Source: Branchiostoma lanceolatum (Eukaryota > Chordata > Leptocardii > Amphioxiformes > Branchiostomatidae). Taken from it: a DNA stretch of 64,000 nt. Positions within the stretch are counted from its first letter, which is position 1. Each line of letters begins with the position of its first letter. The stretch lies in NCBI RefSeq assembly GCF_035083965.1, contig NC_089739.1, positions 10,032,001 through 10,096,000 on the forward strand. Direction: 5' to 3'. The notes under the pieces were generated by a model. It made no database searches, was not told where the DNA came from, and saw only the letters and a list, made by a program, of their open reading frames with translations. Both the position numbers and the translations under genes were made by a program. Of this stretch, positions 22,401-34,000 are shown one piece after another.

Positions 22401-23669
22401 TTGATGATGATGTTGATGATGATGATGTTGATGATGTTGTTGATGATGATGATGTTGATGATGATGATGTTGATGATGTTGTTGTTGATGGTGATGTTGA
22501 TGATGTTGACGATGTTGATGATGATGTTGATGATGATGGTGATGATGTAGACCAATTGCATGGGTTCCAATTGTATGGGTTCCAATGGCATAATTGCTGG
22601 AGGATGATGGTTGAGGTTGTCAGGCAATTATTGGCTATTGCTGTATTACGAATGCTGCCTAGTCGCCCTAATGTCAAATTACCAATATGGTATACTGTTT
22701 TTAATTAAGAAAAATGGTATCAGAAAAATACCTTTTTCTGTATCCTGAAAGTTGATGTGTTCATGTGATATATGCATTACAATGATTACAGAAAGCTACG
22801 TCAGAAGTTTCAAGTCGGACAAGATCATCGTTGTCGGGAAGAAGGCCACAGGTCGACGTCCCGGAATTAGATTTCGAAGACCAAACGGAGTGGCTGTATC
22901 CAGTGACAATGAGATATATGTAGCTGATCGTGGCAATGAACGAGTCCAGGTCATCGGCATGAGCGGCGTCTTTCTCCGCCTCTTCAAGACAGCTGTGCCC
23001 GGTACAAACGGACAATCTATGTTCCCTGAAGATGTTGCTGTTGACAGAAATGGTCATTTATGGGTTGTGGGTTTCATAGATTATCGCACAAGTCCTAGTA
23101 TTGCACACGTGGTTAAGTATGGTCCAGAAGGTTTGCCGGAAAACACATTCAGCATTCCAGTTAAGTCGTATTCCGGATTCAGCTCCAGCATCGCTGTCGA
23201 CGCGCACAATGATAGAATCATGGTGAGTACGTATAAGACGTACCTTCACGTGTTTTTTTCAAACGGCTCGTTGATACGTAAAATTCCCGTATCACCTGAA
23301 ACGCTAATAGGACATCACGTCACGACAGGCAAAGATGGAACTATCATTGTTTTGGTAAATTGGAAACTGTTGAACACTGTACAAGTGTACAGTAGGGATG
23401 GGCATCCTCTGTTCAGGATTGGTGATCGTAGACTGTCTAACCCCAGAGCTATTTGTGCGGATAGCTTGGGAAACATCATCGTGGCTAACTCTATAAATAA
23501 CAACAAAGTAAACATGTTCACCAGCCGTGGGGAGTTTGTCCGTACCGTCGCTCGTACTAAGACTAAGTACCCGGAAGGCATTGCTGTAGGACCTGATGGG
23601 CAGTTGGTGGTGATCAACAGACTGAAAAACATTATCACCATCTTTCCACGCCAGACGGTATCGCCGTAG
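18511..23669 (+). CDS. Type II membrane protein with NPMY tail and NHL propeller
   Basis: A hand-built model of about 809 residues: exons 18511-19465, 19735-19862, 20500-20595, 21339-21711 and 22792-23669. Phases agree at every junction, and an optional 48-base exon at 22231-22278 also fits. Residues 1-326 are an acidic, Ser/Asn/Asp-rich cytoplasmic tail with NPMY motifs. Residues 328-352 are one hydrophobic helix preceded by CTCRR, which predicts N-in (type II) topology. Residues 362-517 form a stalk with N-glycosylation sites (NSS, NRS, NHT) and a duplicated 41-residue Ser/Thr-rich unit. Residues 520-809 contain about six NHL-type blades, for example PNGVAVSSDNEIYVADRGN, FPEDVAVDRNGHLWVV and YPEGIAVGPDGQLVVI. 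This points to a cell-surface receptor or adhesion role, which is inference. The start is uncertain: the frame stays open upstream to 18295 without another ATG. Confidence 0.75.
19735..19862 (+). CDS. Exon B: transmembrane helix
   Basis: The exon encodes SWCTCRR, then about 25 hydrophobic residues (VGVLVISSAFMALLVFCVTF and on), then SANARDAKK. The acceptor is ccttatgtttccag. The donor is AAGAAG|gcaagc, a GC rather than GT donor but otherwise a full consensus match. Phase 1 in, phase 0 out. Confidence 0.75.
20500..20595 (+). CDS. Exon C: glycosylated juxtamembrane stalk
   Basis: 32 codons between ccttt...aatctacag and GTGAAG|gtgaat, phase 0 at both ends. It contains three N-x-S/T sites (NSS, NRS, NHT), as expected for an extracellular stalk. 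Confidence 0.65.
20715..20756 (+). CDS. Possible alternative terminal exon
   Basis: After ttcatttctag, 13 codons (YELHTVQLQDFQI) in phase 0 end in TAA, and an AATAAA lies at 20963-20968. Splicing from exon C would give a membrane protein without the Ser/Thr stalk and propeller. No conservation evidence. Confidence 0.2.
   Translation, partial: YELHTVQLQDFQI
21339..21711 (+). CDS. Exon D: Ser/Thr stalk with duplicated 41-residue unit
   Basis: The exon is open across 373 bases from a cattctattacag acceptor to TTCAAAG|gtaggg, phase 0 in and phase 1 out. It holds two near-identical 123-base units starting at 21411 and 21534 (RSPAFNVSHPSPMETLFSTK in each), followed by a Lys/Thr-rich tail. It is probably an O-glycosylated spacer. 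Confidence 0.75.
22231..22278 (+). CDS. Candidate 48-base cassette exon
   Basis: It sits between a good acceptor (ccatctatttcag) and a strong donor (CAGAG|gtaggt), phase 1 at both ends, so including or skipping it keeps the frame between exons D and E. It encodes HKEILVTDKTVFNSR. It has no homology support. Confidence 0.4.
22345..22550. repeat. GATGATGTT trinucleotide/nonanucleotide array
   Basis: About 200 bases of GAT/GTT triplets, mainly in 9- and 12-base higher-order units, lie in the intron before the NHL exon. Frames across it give poly-Met/Leu or Ile/Asn/Ser artefacts. Confidence 0.9.
22792..23669 (+). CDS. Exon E: NHL-repeat beta-propeller and C-terminus
   Basis: The terminal exon follows a gcattacaatgattacag acceptor, enters in phase 1 and stops at TAG 23667-23669. 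It encodes about 290 residues with five or six NHL-like blades, each with the P-x-G/D-x-A-V-D pattern followed by G-x-hydrophobic-V-A. Family members use such propellers for protein or glycan binding. Several blades are degenerate, so the exact number is uncertain. Confidence 0.85.
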
Positions 23670-23892
23670 CAAGGTTTTAGAATTACGTGACAGCCCAGCT
23701 TTTCCCTAGTGCATACTGAGTGGGATTGAAGAAAGCCTTAATTGTAGACTTTTGCCCTACTGGGCTAAGCACATGTTACGACAGTTACGCGTCAACACAA
23801 AAAAACCTAAGTAGCTGAACATAACGTCGAGCATAGGCCTCTACTTTGTACTACTAGTTTCAGATGACGCTCTCGTATTGGTAAAAATGTAC

Positions 23893-24099
23893 TACTGTAA
23901 ATGCAGAAATGTTCGTGGTCGTTTTATGTTTGTGGTTTTCGCGGCGAGCGTTTCACCACGAACTTAAAACCACCGCGAACATTTTTTTCCAATTCTGTAG
24001 CAGTATATGACTTTAGCACTGCGGCGAAATTGAAACCACCGCGAACACTCCATTTTCTCGAAATAGAAACCACTCGAACTTTTAAGTGCCTTTACAGTA
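23893..24099. mobile_element. TACTGTAAA-ended inverted-repeat element (best copy)
   Basis: The ends TACTGTAAATGCAGAAATG and CGAAC...TTTACAGTA enclose blocks such as CCACCGCGAAC and GTGGTTTTCGCGGCGAACG. This is the most complete of about 15 related copies in the window. It lies 220 bases 3' of the NHL gene stop. Confidence 0.75.
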
Positions 24100-24469
24100 T
24101 TAGGAGGATGTAGCTTTAGACTAGTCGGCATATCAAATATAGTTTCTACTACTTTTCTCTAAACGTTAAATCGCGGGCGGATTCAATCACTTCCAAAGTG
24201 CCGAAATTGTCAATCTGAAAACGTCTTTTGGAAGCTGACACCTTCCACCATCTAACTGGCGAGTTTGTTTGGTCAGATCGATGTAGTCGTTAACGCAAGT
24301 TAGAAAGCGATTTGTCGGGAAATGGCTGATACGAATCTGAGTTTCAATGCGATTCACGTGATTCGATTGGTCGGGGTGTCAGAAGTAGGCGGTCTTACCG
24401 GGATAAAAGCAATGTGGCCTTGTGGTTAGGGTTTTTATGTTCTGCGTTTGAATCACTAGCAGAGTAAAG

Positions 24470-24790
24470 CAGACCTGACTTTTGCCTGATGTCGTATTTT
24501 CCTCTGCAGATGTTGTCAACATGGCAAGAAAGTGCCGAAAATGGGAAAACATGTGCTGTAGCCTTGAATGCACTTGAAGAAATGACACTACATGTATATA
24601 CTAAGGGAGCCATGAGTGTACATGTAGTTGTAGACGTGAAACTAGTTCTGTAGCTGTACATTTAGAAGCGACACAAGTGTGGTAGCCTTGAGCGTAGCTG
24701 GCGACTTGGTGATACTAGGCTACCACGCTAGTGTCACTTTGTAGACTTCTTGAATACAAGAACAAGAGTTCTACGACCTCATACCTTCGT
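24470..24790. repeat. Dispersed repeat shared with 34600-34805
   Basis: Both regions carry AAAATGGGAAAA, GAAGTGACACTA-like and GTAGCCTTGAGTGTAG blocks in the same order, followed by TTGAATA...AAGAG. It contains a nested inverted pair around 24675-24750. Confidence 0.55.
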
Positions 24791-24829
24791 CAAATGATTT
24801 TGACCTTTATGACTGACGTATTAGGAGTG

Positions 24830-25590
24830 TTTTTCATCAATCATCAATCATACCAGTTGACCCTCTTCACCCAAATAACATAAGTTGTCCAAACCTCCTT
24901 GTTATGACTATGAGCTTAACAAAGAAGGTTATGCTAACATTTATCATCAATTATGCAAATAAGCTCCCTCCTTATTAGCATAATTTGATTCAATGGTGTT
25001 CACATTCACACAACTTCCTAATGCCACAAGTATGAAATTGCCGTCATTTACTAGTATGGAATTATAGTAGTTTCTCATTAATTATGCTAATTAGGCCCAC
25101 ATTTGCATATTTCCTATCTATCAACATTCCTCTCTTCCTTAGTTACAAATGTCACATATTTGAATAGTCATGTCATGGAACACAGCAGATTTTTAAAATT
25201 GCCTCATTAATTATGCGAGTTAGAATTTGATTTGCATAATTATCATCCAATCATACAAAGCATCACGTAAGCTATCTACATACCAAAAATCATGACCATC
25301 CATCAAGACCATCTCGAGTTATAGTTTTTCTCATTAATTATGTCAATAAGGTTCTCATTTGCAAAGCTGATATCTATTAATATTTCTCTCTTCCTCAGTT
25401 ACATATGTCACATGTTTAAGAGTCCTATCATGGAAATTGATGGATGTATAAACTTTCCTCATTAATTATGCAAATTAGATACTGATTTGCATAATAAGTA
25501 TCTAATCATGTACATCAGCACTCAAGCTATGTACTTACAGAAATTTATGACCATCCACCAAGCCCTTCTTGAGTAATTCCCTTTCACAGT
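24830..25590. repeat. AT-rich tandem repeat of about 256 bp
   Basis: The unit starting TTTCTCATTAATTATG at 25071 recurs near 25327 with the same order of inner blocks (CCTCTCTTCCT, GTCACAT, CATGGAA, CCTCATTAATTATGC, GATTTGCATAATTA, CTATGTAC). Octamer-like ATTTGCAT sequences are frequent. Confidence 0.7.
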
Positions 25591-27420
25591 CTGAAGCAAA
25601 ACCTGCCCCTGCTATAGCCAACCCATAGGTCTGCTTGGAGACTACCTTACCATTATGCCTACAGCTGGCTCACAGCCAATTTGTGTAACTGACGTTTCCT
25701 GCCCTCAACATGACCCCTCAGGACCTTCTTGCCCTATCCATGACGCCTTGGAAAAACACAGCCGACACGTACACATACTTCAGCATACAATGTAACACAT
25801 TTTTACACTTTTTCGTTAATTATGCAAAACACTTCGCCCAAAATCTAATCATCTTGAGATTTCCCACATACACACCGACACACCAACTACGACAACAAAC
25901 CATCCAGGCGTTCTCGACTTATTCTGTTCACTAACAGACACACAGACAAGCACCATCGAATAACCTTCTCGACGAAACCATTCGTCGACGAAGGTAATAA
26001 GTCTTGCTGGCTGTGATACCATATTTTTGTCGGGTCAATTCTTATCACAAAGTTTATGGTGTCTCTCAAATATTTTCGCATCTTTTTTTTACCGATCTTG
26101 TTTTTTTTCGCTCTTCATCACTCCGAATTGTGCAGAGAATGGCATGTATGTAACCTACTTGCTAAGCCTAATGCGATATAAAGAAACGTACAGATCCAGG
26201 CAGTAACATCAGTCTCCATACTACTGACTACTTCTTAACCAAACACACAATAAAAAACAAGCTCCACTGTATATTTCGGCAAGGTTATTATAATTATCAA
26301 TGTTTAGATTACAAAAGGGATGCGACATTTGCACATATACTCATCTGAAAGTACAAGAATCACCTGTTTACATCTATGTTAACAAACAATTGAGCCAAGG
26401 CATAAAAACAATAAACAACCTCAAAGTGTAATATGTCCGAGGTACAATATCGTGTCTTCTCAAAATATTGTAGGAAGTCAACTTACTAGCCAATACTGAC
26501 GACTCGGGCATATTCAGGGTTTAAAAACATTCTCATACTTTTGGAACAGGAAGACATTGAATTCTATTGGACAGCTCATGTTTTACATGTATGGCCCCAA
26601 AGGTATGAAATTGGCACATTTCCATCTTAAAATAGAAAAGGCTCCGCCCCTCAGGCATTGCCAAAATGGAAGAAATTGAAATTTCCCATCTGATTCACCT
26701 AAATTTTGTGAATTATATATATTTGTTTATGTAGGCAGCACCCCTTTTGTAAAATGGAATGGCCTATCCCAAAGAGTAGTAATACATGTATATACTTTGG
26801 GACGGTCATTCCATTCCGTGACTGGGGGAGCCCAAGATTAACATTTCGATGTCAGGTTTACCTGTTAGCGTTACAAGCCGATTCCTAAAAACGTCTGACT
26901 TACAAAATTCAGCCACAGTCCCTCACCACTTGCCAAACGTTCTTTCAACAGCAGCCAAATGCCAAAAAAAATAAGAAAAGACGAAAGAAAAAAAAACTCA
27001 ATTCTCGCTTAGCCATGGTTTACACATTTGTACACTATACAGATTTTGCGGCAAATAAATATACATAAGATTTGTACATAATATTGACAACCATTACATT
27101 TTGCACAATCCAAGAAAATAATAAAAAGAAGTTAAAGACTATTAATTTTGCTACCATAATAGGTAAAAGGGAGATATCTAAATGGCCATTCATTGGCTGA
27201 AGCCATATTGGACTATCTGAGAAAATCACCAAGACTATCGGGTACGAAAACAAATTTCAAAACAGTGAACTTAAAAACACAGAAAAAAAGCAGGCTTCGC
27301 GAATGCAGAAAATGCTTTGAGAATAGTTTGACTAAGAATTTTGTTGACAATTGCCAATGTATGTAAAGGTGCTTTCATGTTGTTGTTTTTCGTCTAAAAT
27401 TCACTTTGAGCAAAACTAGT
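25591..27420. other. No gene seen
   Basis: Mostly AT-rich DNA. The only structure noted is a short inverted pair around 26740-26820 (CCCCTTTTGTAAAATGGAAT against ATTCCATTCCGTGACTGGGG). Confidence 0.35.
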
Positions 27421-27516
27421 TTCAAAGACCACAGGTCATGTCTAGAGTCAAAGGTCATTTCGAAGGCCAAAGGTCATGTCAAAGATCAAAGGCCAGGTCT
27501 CAGATAAAAGGTCGTG
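27421..27516. repeat. 19-bp minisatellite with AGGTCA in each unit
   Basis: AGGTCA or one-base variants start at 27433, 27452, 27471, 27490 and 27509, exactly 19 bases apart, within units like CAAAGGTCATGTCNNAGAT. Confidence 0.8.
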
Positions 27517-30400
27517 TTATGACTTTTAGTCCTAATTTTGCACCGTATTGCAGATGTCAAATCATTTAACCCTAAGTGAACCCAATACCCCACCAACATT
27601 TTAACTGCTTGTACACAAAAATAGCATCAACAGCCTTAACCAATCAGAAAATACACACAGCAAAGTAATAACGTTAAGAAACCAACATGTCCGAAACACG
27701 CAAGAAACAAGCTATGCATTACTACACGTATCTTAAGCATTATCTCACTGGGCTTCGCTTAATTGCGCCAAATTGCGAACAACATCTGCCAAGAATCATC
27801 ATCAAAGTTCAAACAGTGGCAATTAATTTTTTTCCGAATGAAATTGATGATTTTTTTTTAAATAAAAGAAATTCACAATTGGCAAGATGGTTGAAAATGG
27901 TGTAATCAATACAATTCTATTTTTGATGAATTTTAAGCATTGTACATTTGTTTTTAATTCTGTGGCAATGCTGTGATTTCCGATAACGTTATCTTGTATC
28001 TGATTTGGAGCCGAAACTACATTCCGAGTGCGGCCATTTTGTGTAAAGGTCACATATCTTACCCGTGCATCGCACGTAAGTGTGACGCAAGGTACGTTGC
28101 TGCAATACGTTGCCGCAATTAGACAAAGTCCAGTGAGGTACCTGCTATACTTAATTGACAGTATTGTTTACCTTTCCCCAAGTATAAAGTTGAAGCATCG
28201 GAAAATCCACTTTTCCTCACAAAATTTTGAAACTTTGAGAAATGCACAATTCTATTCTTATTTCATCTCTCCTGTATAATTCCCACAAATATTACCCCCA
28301 ATAACAACAGAATAGAGCAGTAACTGTAACTCAACATACATCCTGTGAACAATATTGGATTTTGGTCAGACAGAACTAAACCAGAACTATACGAACTTAG
28401 CAACAACTTGATCTGGTTAACATTTAAACTTAGCAGTACTTTGTATTTTGACAGTAGTAAATACCTGCTGACAGTTGAATTTAACGTTCTCTGTGCTACC
28501 CTAACTCAGTAACAATATGCAGGCTGTGCCAAATGGCTACATTAGCATGGACAAGGTTAACTGTCTAAAGTTTTAACACTCAGGATGATGATCTTGCTTG
28601 TAGTGCATTGTGTGAAATATAAATGACACAAAAAGTCCAAATATAAAAAAATATGCAAAGCTTTACTTAAGGTATTTGCGGTGGAGTGACTATAGGACAT
28701 TGTTAACGCCTAGGGAAAAAATGTTATGTTTTCCGGTTACCCAACTGACCCTATCAAAAACCTGTCGACCCCAGCCTTTTTCTTGTTGACATCTTACAAG
28801 GGACATAAAAGTTTCGATCTTTTCAATCATTTTTTGACATGTTTGGGTCATTTTTGTTACAGTAGAATATTGTGCTTGTAAAATTAATATCTGTACAAGT
28901 AAAAAAATGATATTGAGTAAAAAACGATGTTGAAAATACAACTGTCCAGATGCCTTACAGTTATAGTTGTTAAAGCTGTAATTGTTAGATCACTTCGGTC
29001 GAACTCGGAAAAAAAGGAGACTAACCAAGATTTTTTCAGGACTGCAATCGGAAACAAAACATATTTTTCCTTGGCGCAAGTATTGTCCAACACACTAAAC
29101 AGTTAACCCTGGGAGTTGTCTGATAAATTTTGAATATTCAATTAGTCACATAATACACATGCAAATTTAAACAACCGTATGGTGGATGCAACTTTGTGTA
29201 CAAATGCATTATTGAAATTAAAAACTGTATTGTTGTAAAACTTGCTCATACCTGGGAAAAGGGGGACTTAGATGCTATTTGTTTATCAATAAAATCTAAA
29301 TTTGTTCAATCATATCTACCTAACCATATCTTAACCACAACAGTCATAGAGAATTCATTCCTCCTCTTCTTCATGATTTTCAAATCAAACAAATTCTCCA
29401 GAAAACAGTGCATGATCACAAAGCGCTTCAACCTGTCCTAAAAAATACCTTCTTCTATGTCATGAGTGCTACACAAAGCCTTACTATTATCTTACAGCTT
29501 AGTTTCAACATCATCAATTTATAAAGGCAAGACATTTAAACAGCTTCCTTATCATAGACATCTTATCTTTAACTTTCATTTAAGTACACAGCCATCTAGA
29601 AAAGACTGAATTAGAAAAGTTAAGAAAATAGCATGTTCTTTGTCAAAATTTCTCTACTTACACACGACTGCTTAGCAGCCGTTACAACCCACATCAGGTC
29701 ATCTACACAACACTGGGGTGACATCAGCACTTCTCGTGTGGGTGTGATGTCATCAGTCTGGGTACACAAATGTCATGGCAAAGGTCAAGCTGCATGGCTT
29801 GACTCTGGGGCTGACCCTAGCACCGCCATCCCTGGTTTTGCACAACGCCTCAGATCTACAACTACGCAAGTCTGCCATCAAGACTTCCCGCACAAAACCT
29901 ACAACTTCTGTTTAAAAATGTAGCTGCACGCAATCCAACCCTGTGACTCGGGTAAGCTACATGCCACAATTCCTTCTTCCGTCGTGCTGTTGTCATACTG
30001 TTGCAGGACGTTTTTCTGTAGGCCTGAGAGTTACGGGGGACACTTGCAAGTCTGTCAGCCAATCGCACACTCTTTCTTACAGCTATCAGAAAACGATGTT
30101 CCCAACTGAAAAATTTGCCATCCGCCCGTATCTCTGGAGCCTACAGTCCAGTCTAAATAAACCTGTAGGCTTACGTGCTTTTAGAGTTGAATCATCGGTC
30201 AGAAAACTTTGTGCTTCTTCTCTTGGCAGAGTGAAAGGGGAGGCCTGATTGTCAAGTACACGTCGACCATGGCTATAGAATGAATTTTTACAACAAAGGT
30301 GCCATATGGGGTATTACAGGTACAGGCGAGGGTGTGAAAGGGGTTTAAAAGAACCATATTTTTTTACCTCGTTTTTGTGGTAACTGGTGGTGATGTTTTG
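27517..30400. other. No gene seen; region 3' of EXT1
   Basis: AT-rich, with short unsupported reading frames on both strands. Part of the right end could be the EXT1 3' UTR, but no clear minus-strand poly(A) signal was identified. Confidence 0.35.
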
Positions 30401-30403
30401 TTT

Positions 30404-30520
30404 TGGGAAACTACCGGTAACAGAAATTCAGGCGATACTACTTTGACCAGAAATAAAACTTGCATAGAACTTTTTTTTTCTTTTTATCTGACTCAAAGTT
30501 GCAACAAACAGCTATTTCTT
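30404..30520 (+). repeat. Dispersed repeat, also at 32273-32385
   Basis: Both copies share CAGGCGATA, TGACCAGAAATAAAACTTGC-like and CTGACTCAAAGTTGCAACAA blocks. One lies 3' of the EXT1 stop, the other in the last intron. Confidence 0.7.
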
Positions 30521-30656
30521 CATTTGGGAAAGATACGTCTATACAGCAAAATTTGTACAATTCTATTAACATTATCAAATGGGGAATAACTGTATCCCCC
30601 TTCACACCCTCTGGAGGCTAGGCTAGGGGGTGGGGGAAGGGGTGGCCCAGCTACTG

Positions 30657-31014
30657 CTATACCAGCTCCAGCTGTCTGTATCTTTTCCTTAGGTTTGACA
30701 CGGGGTCTTTGAACAGAAGAGGGTCCAGTCTCATTTGCGACCTCTTGAGCGGCATGTAGCCGAACAGATCCACAAAACCGTTCATGCACGTTTGGCGCTG
30801 CGAGAAATGGTTGGGGTCGGCCCAGCGCGACGACTTGCTGTTCCCCTGCAGCATAGTCTCTTTGTACTGCTTCTTCTGCGTGACCTTGATCGGCGGGAGT
30901 TTGGTGACGTGCGAGACCAGGAAGTTCATCAGGATGTCCTCACAGTTGTCGCCCTCGTCCACCAATCGTCTGGCCTCCTCAGGCAACCAATGGGTGTACA
31001 GGAAGTTGTAGTAT
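30657..31014 (-). CDS. EXT1: EXT1 terminal coding exon
   Basis: It runs from ctttcccag|ATACTAC to a TAG stop at 30659-30657. It encodes [18 protein letters not shown] through KRYRQLELV, the end of the GT64 domain. Its 358 coding bases equal the human coding length after c.1883, where human EXT1 has a further intron. Confidence 0.95.
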
Positions 31015-34000
31015 CTGGGAAAGTAGCAGCACATTTGTTCAAGCACATTCAGGGGAATGTTGCAGTTGGACAATTCCAAAGATCAGAAAAACTTTGAAAA
31101 AATATTTAGTGGAGTAAGAATGAATCTGACAAAGACTAGGACTAAGCCATTTTTACCAACTGCTGATAAACATAGAATACAACACGGGGTATTCGGTGTT
31201 TTTTTTACTGATGCCATTCTTTACAATTTGATACTGAAATGAAATATAAGTCCAATAGAAGCTCTTACTTTATGAAATCATTTCTTTTTTTTTTATAATG
31301 ACAATCGGAACGATCATTCACATGATAATTTAGAAATAGCACTTATAGTTAGGTAAATTTAGTTTGTTTCATGTTCCACATTGCCCCCGAAAATAATTGC
31401 TTTCCTGCAGTACTGACTACATCAGCTAGAGGGAGCTGGTGAACTACAGACCCAGTACCATCTTTTGGACACTAACTTATAATCATCAGATTTGTTACAA
31501 CAGCTCTCATAATCATGCTGGGTACTAGTACCCTATGACCGTGACACTTAAATTAAATGGTGAAAGAGATCTCAGTAACAAATGTAGCATTCAGTCGTCC
31601 TTGTCTGTCCAAAAGCAAAATAAACAAGCTGCTAGGGGGCCCAAACCTACACCACTTTTTTATTACATCACAAGCTACATGTACAGTATCTGCCACCCAA
31701 AAATCAAGACCACAACACGTCCAGGTCAAAAGATACAAAAATGGAAGTTCTGTTGTAGTACCAAGGTCACATGCCAGAGGGCCCAAAATCGACCTTGAAT
31801 TTTGGCTTCAAAATAACCGTCAACATAGCAAATATCATCGTAATCCATCAGGAGGTTCTTGAGTTATGCTGCTTACAGTAATCCGGAAACACACACAGAC
31901 ACACCCAAAACTATGTCTCCATTTTTCATGGAGATAATAAAATAATAAAATATTTATTTATAATAAAATAAAAAGAGCAAAATAATTACCTATGGTAAAA
32001 GGCAGCCCCAGTTAGCACCATGGAGTAGTCGTTGGTCCATTTGGACGTGTACCCCCAGCGCGACTTGGCCTCGTCCCAGTAGTGGCTCCGCGCAGGGTAC
32101 CCCACAACTCTGTCTGGGAAACTTTCCCACACCGCGAAGGCGAAATCAACCTACGGGAGAGAAACACACACAATCAGCTCAGCTTACATAACGCCATCTA
32201 CGGCCTATATTTAAGCATTTTGCAGCTACTTTGTACGATTTACAGTATGGTCAAAACCCTTTTTTTAAAAAGGAAACAGACAATAACAGAACTTCAGGCG
32301 ATAATGCTCTGACCAGAAATAAAACTGGCATAGAACTTATTTTCTTTTTATCTGACTCAAAGTTGCAACAAACAGCTATGGGAGAGAATCAACTTACGGG
32401 AGAGAATCACACACAATTAGCTCTGGTCATATAACGGCATCTATGGCCTTTATTTGAGCATTTTGCAGCTACTTTGTACGAGTTACAGTATTGTCGAAAA
32501 CTTTTCTTGGGGGAAAGCGGACGAAAATTGATGCACGCTTGTCATCCATATAATCAAATCAACATGGCCTAATCTACAAAAGAGTGAGAGTTTGATGTTT
32601 CTACAAGAGAAAAAAGTGACATGATGTTAGCTCGGTTCAGTGGGTGAAACGCCCAGGCCAAAGTAAAATGGAAAGAAAAATGATCTCGATTCAGTTTAGC
32701 TCACTGAAAAGCTAATCTTCCACTGGTCGTGACAGAGAAGGAAGGAGACTATGTACAGTATTTACAGGCCAATAGTACAAGGGATATTCCCCTAGCTCTT
32801 TTTGACAAGCACAGCGAACAGTGCACCACGACTTAACGTCCTAAGGACTGCGACCCTTTCCAAAGTGCAGTTTTCCCACCTCATCAGTGTTGAGAATGGT
32901 GTCTTCATCTAGACTTAGAACCGCGTCTGTCTGGATGATGTCGTAAGGAAAGAAACGGCTGCTCATTTGCTGCGAGAAACAACAACGAAAAAGAAATGTT
33001 GATGAAAGTTACACATTGATTGACAAAACTCAACTGTCATATTCGTTACAGTTTGTTGACAATCTTGGATGCTATTTTATAGCAATGTTATGGAAATTTA
33101 TCAGTCAAAGAGTTCAATTACATGCATTAAGATTTTAACAGATTACATGTGTACATACATGTACATATTTAAATTTGCTTCAGAAAAAAGAAAACATGCA
33201 TTACAGCATGATCACATACATTGAGGGCTGTTGGACGATTTTGATGTCGTAGAATTTTGCAGTATGCTGTGACAAAACCAACTGCCAAGATCCAAAACAG
33301 TCTTTCATGTAACATCGAACAGCACAATTTTGTACGACACAGTCACGGCTATACGAAGAGTGCCCTCAGTTTGCGACCGTACCTCAAATGTGACCGTGTT
33401 AGAGAAATTGTTACAAGTTGTTGGACAGGACTTGTGCACAGCTGATACGGAAATAATGGTTACTCATGAATGTTTCTCATTGAGGACCGCAGGTTCCTTT
33501 GTCAAACAGCGAAAGTACAGGTCCGGACCCGTAACTAAACCTCTGTACCTGTACCTCAGTACCTGAAGTAAGATTTAAGTACACATCTCAAGTATACATT
33601 GTAAACCATACATTAAAGGCATGCAGAGCATTTTATGAGGCTTGAAAACTGGAAATATTCTAGTTGCTGTAATCTTCATGAAATTGACATTTAATGCCAC
33701 TGTTTACCACATTTGCGCGCTAATTTCATATCAAAAGTGCTCAAAAGCGTCACAAAAGTCAAAACGTAGAAATGCAAAATTAAAACATAAAAATGCAAAT
33801 ATTTGACGGACATGCAGTCATGCTCTCATTGGTCAAACCGCTAATTGTGATGAACAGTCAGGATCAATCTATTGGGGCTTAGATTTTCTATCAATTCTCA
33901 CCACACAACGACATCGTATCTTTGCTCCTTTAATGTCGATATGTAATGCTATAGTGTTATTGAAACTTACTATGTGTAGGAATGACTAGAAATTCAAGTT

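Noticed and set aside
22071-22550. 159-codon frame ending in poly-Met/Leu
   Set aside because: It starts in a dispersed repeat and ends in the GAT array. Only the 48-base segment at 22231-22278 has splice-site support.
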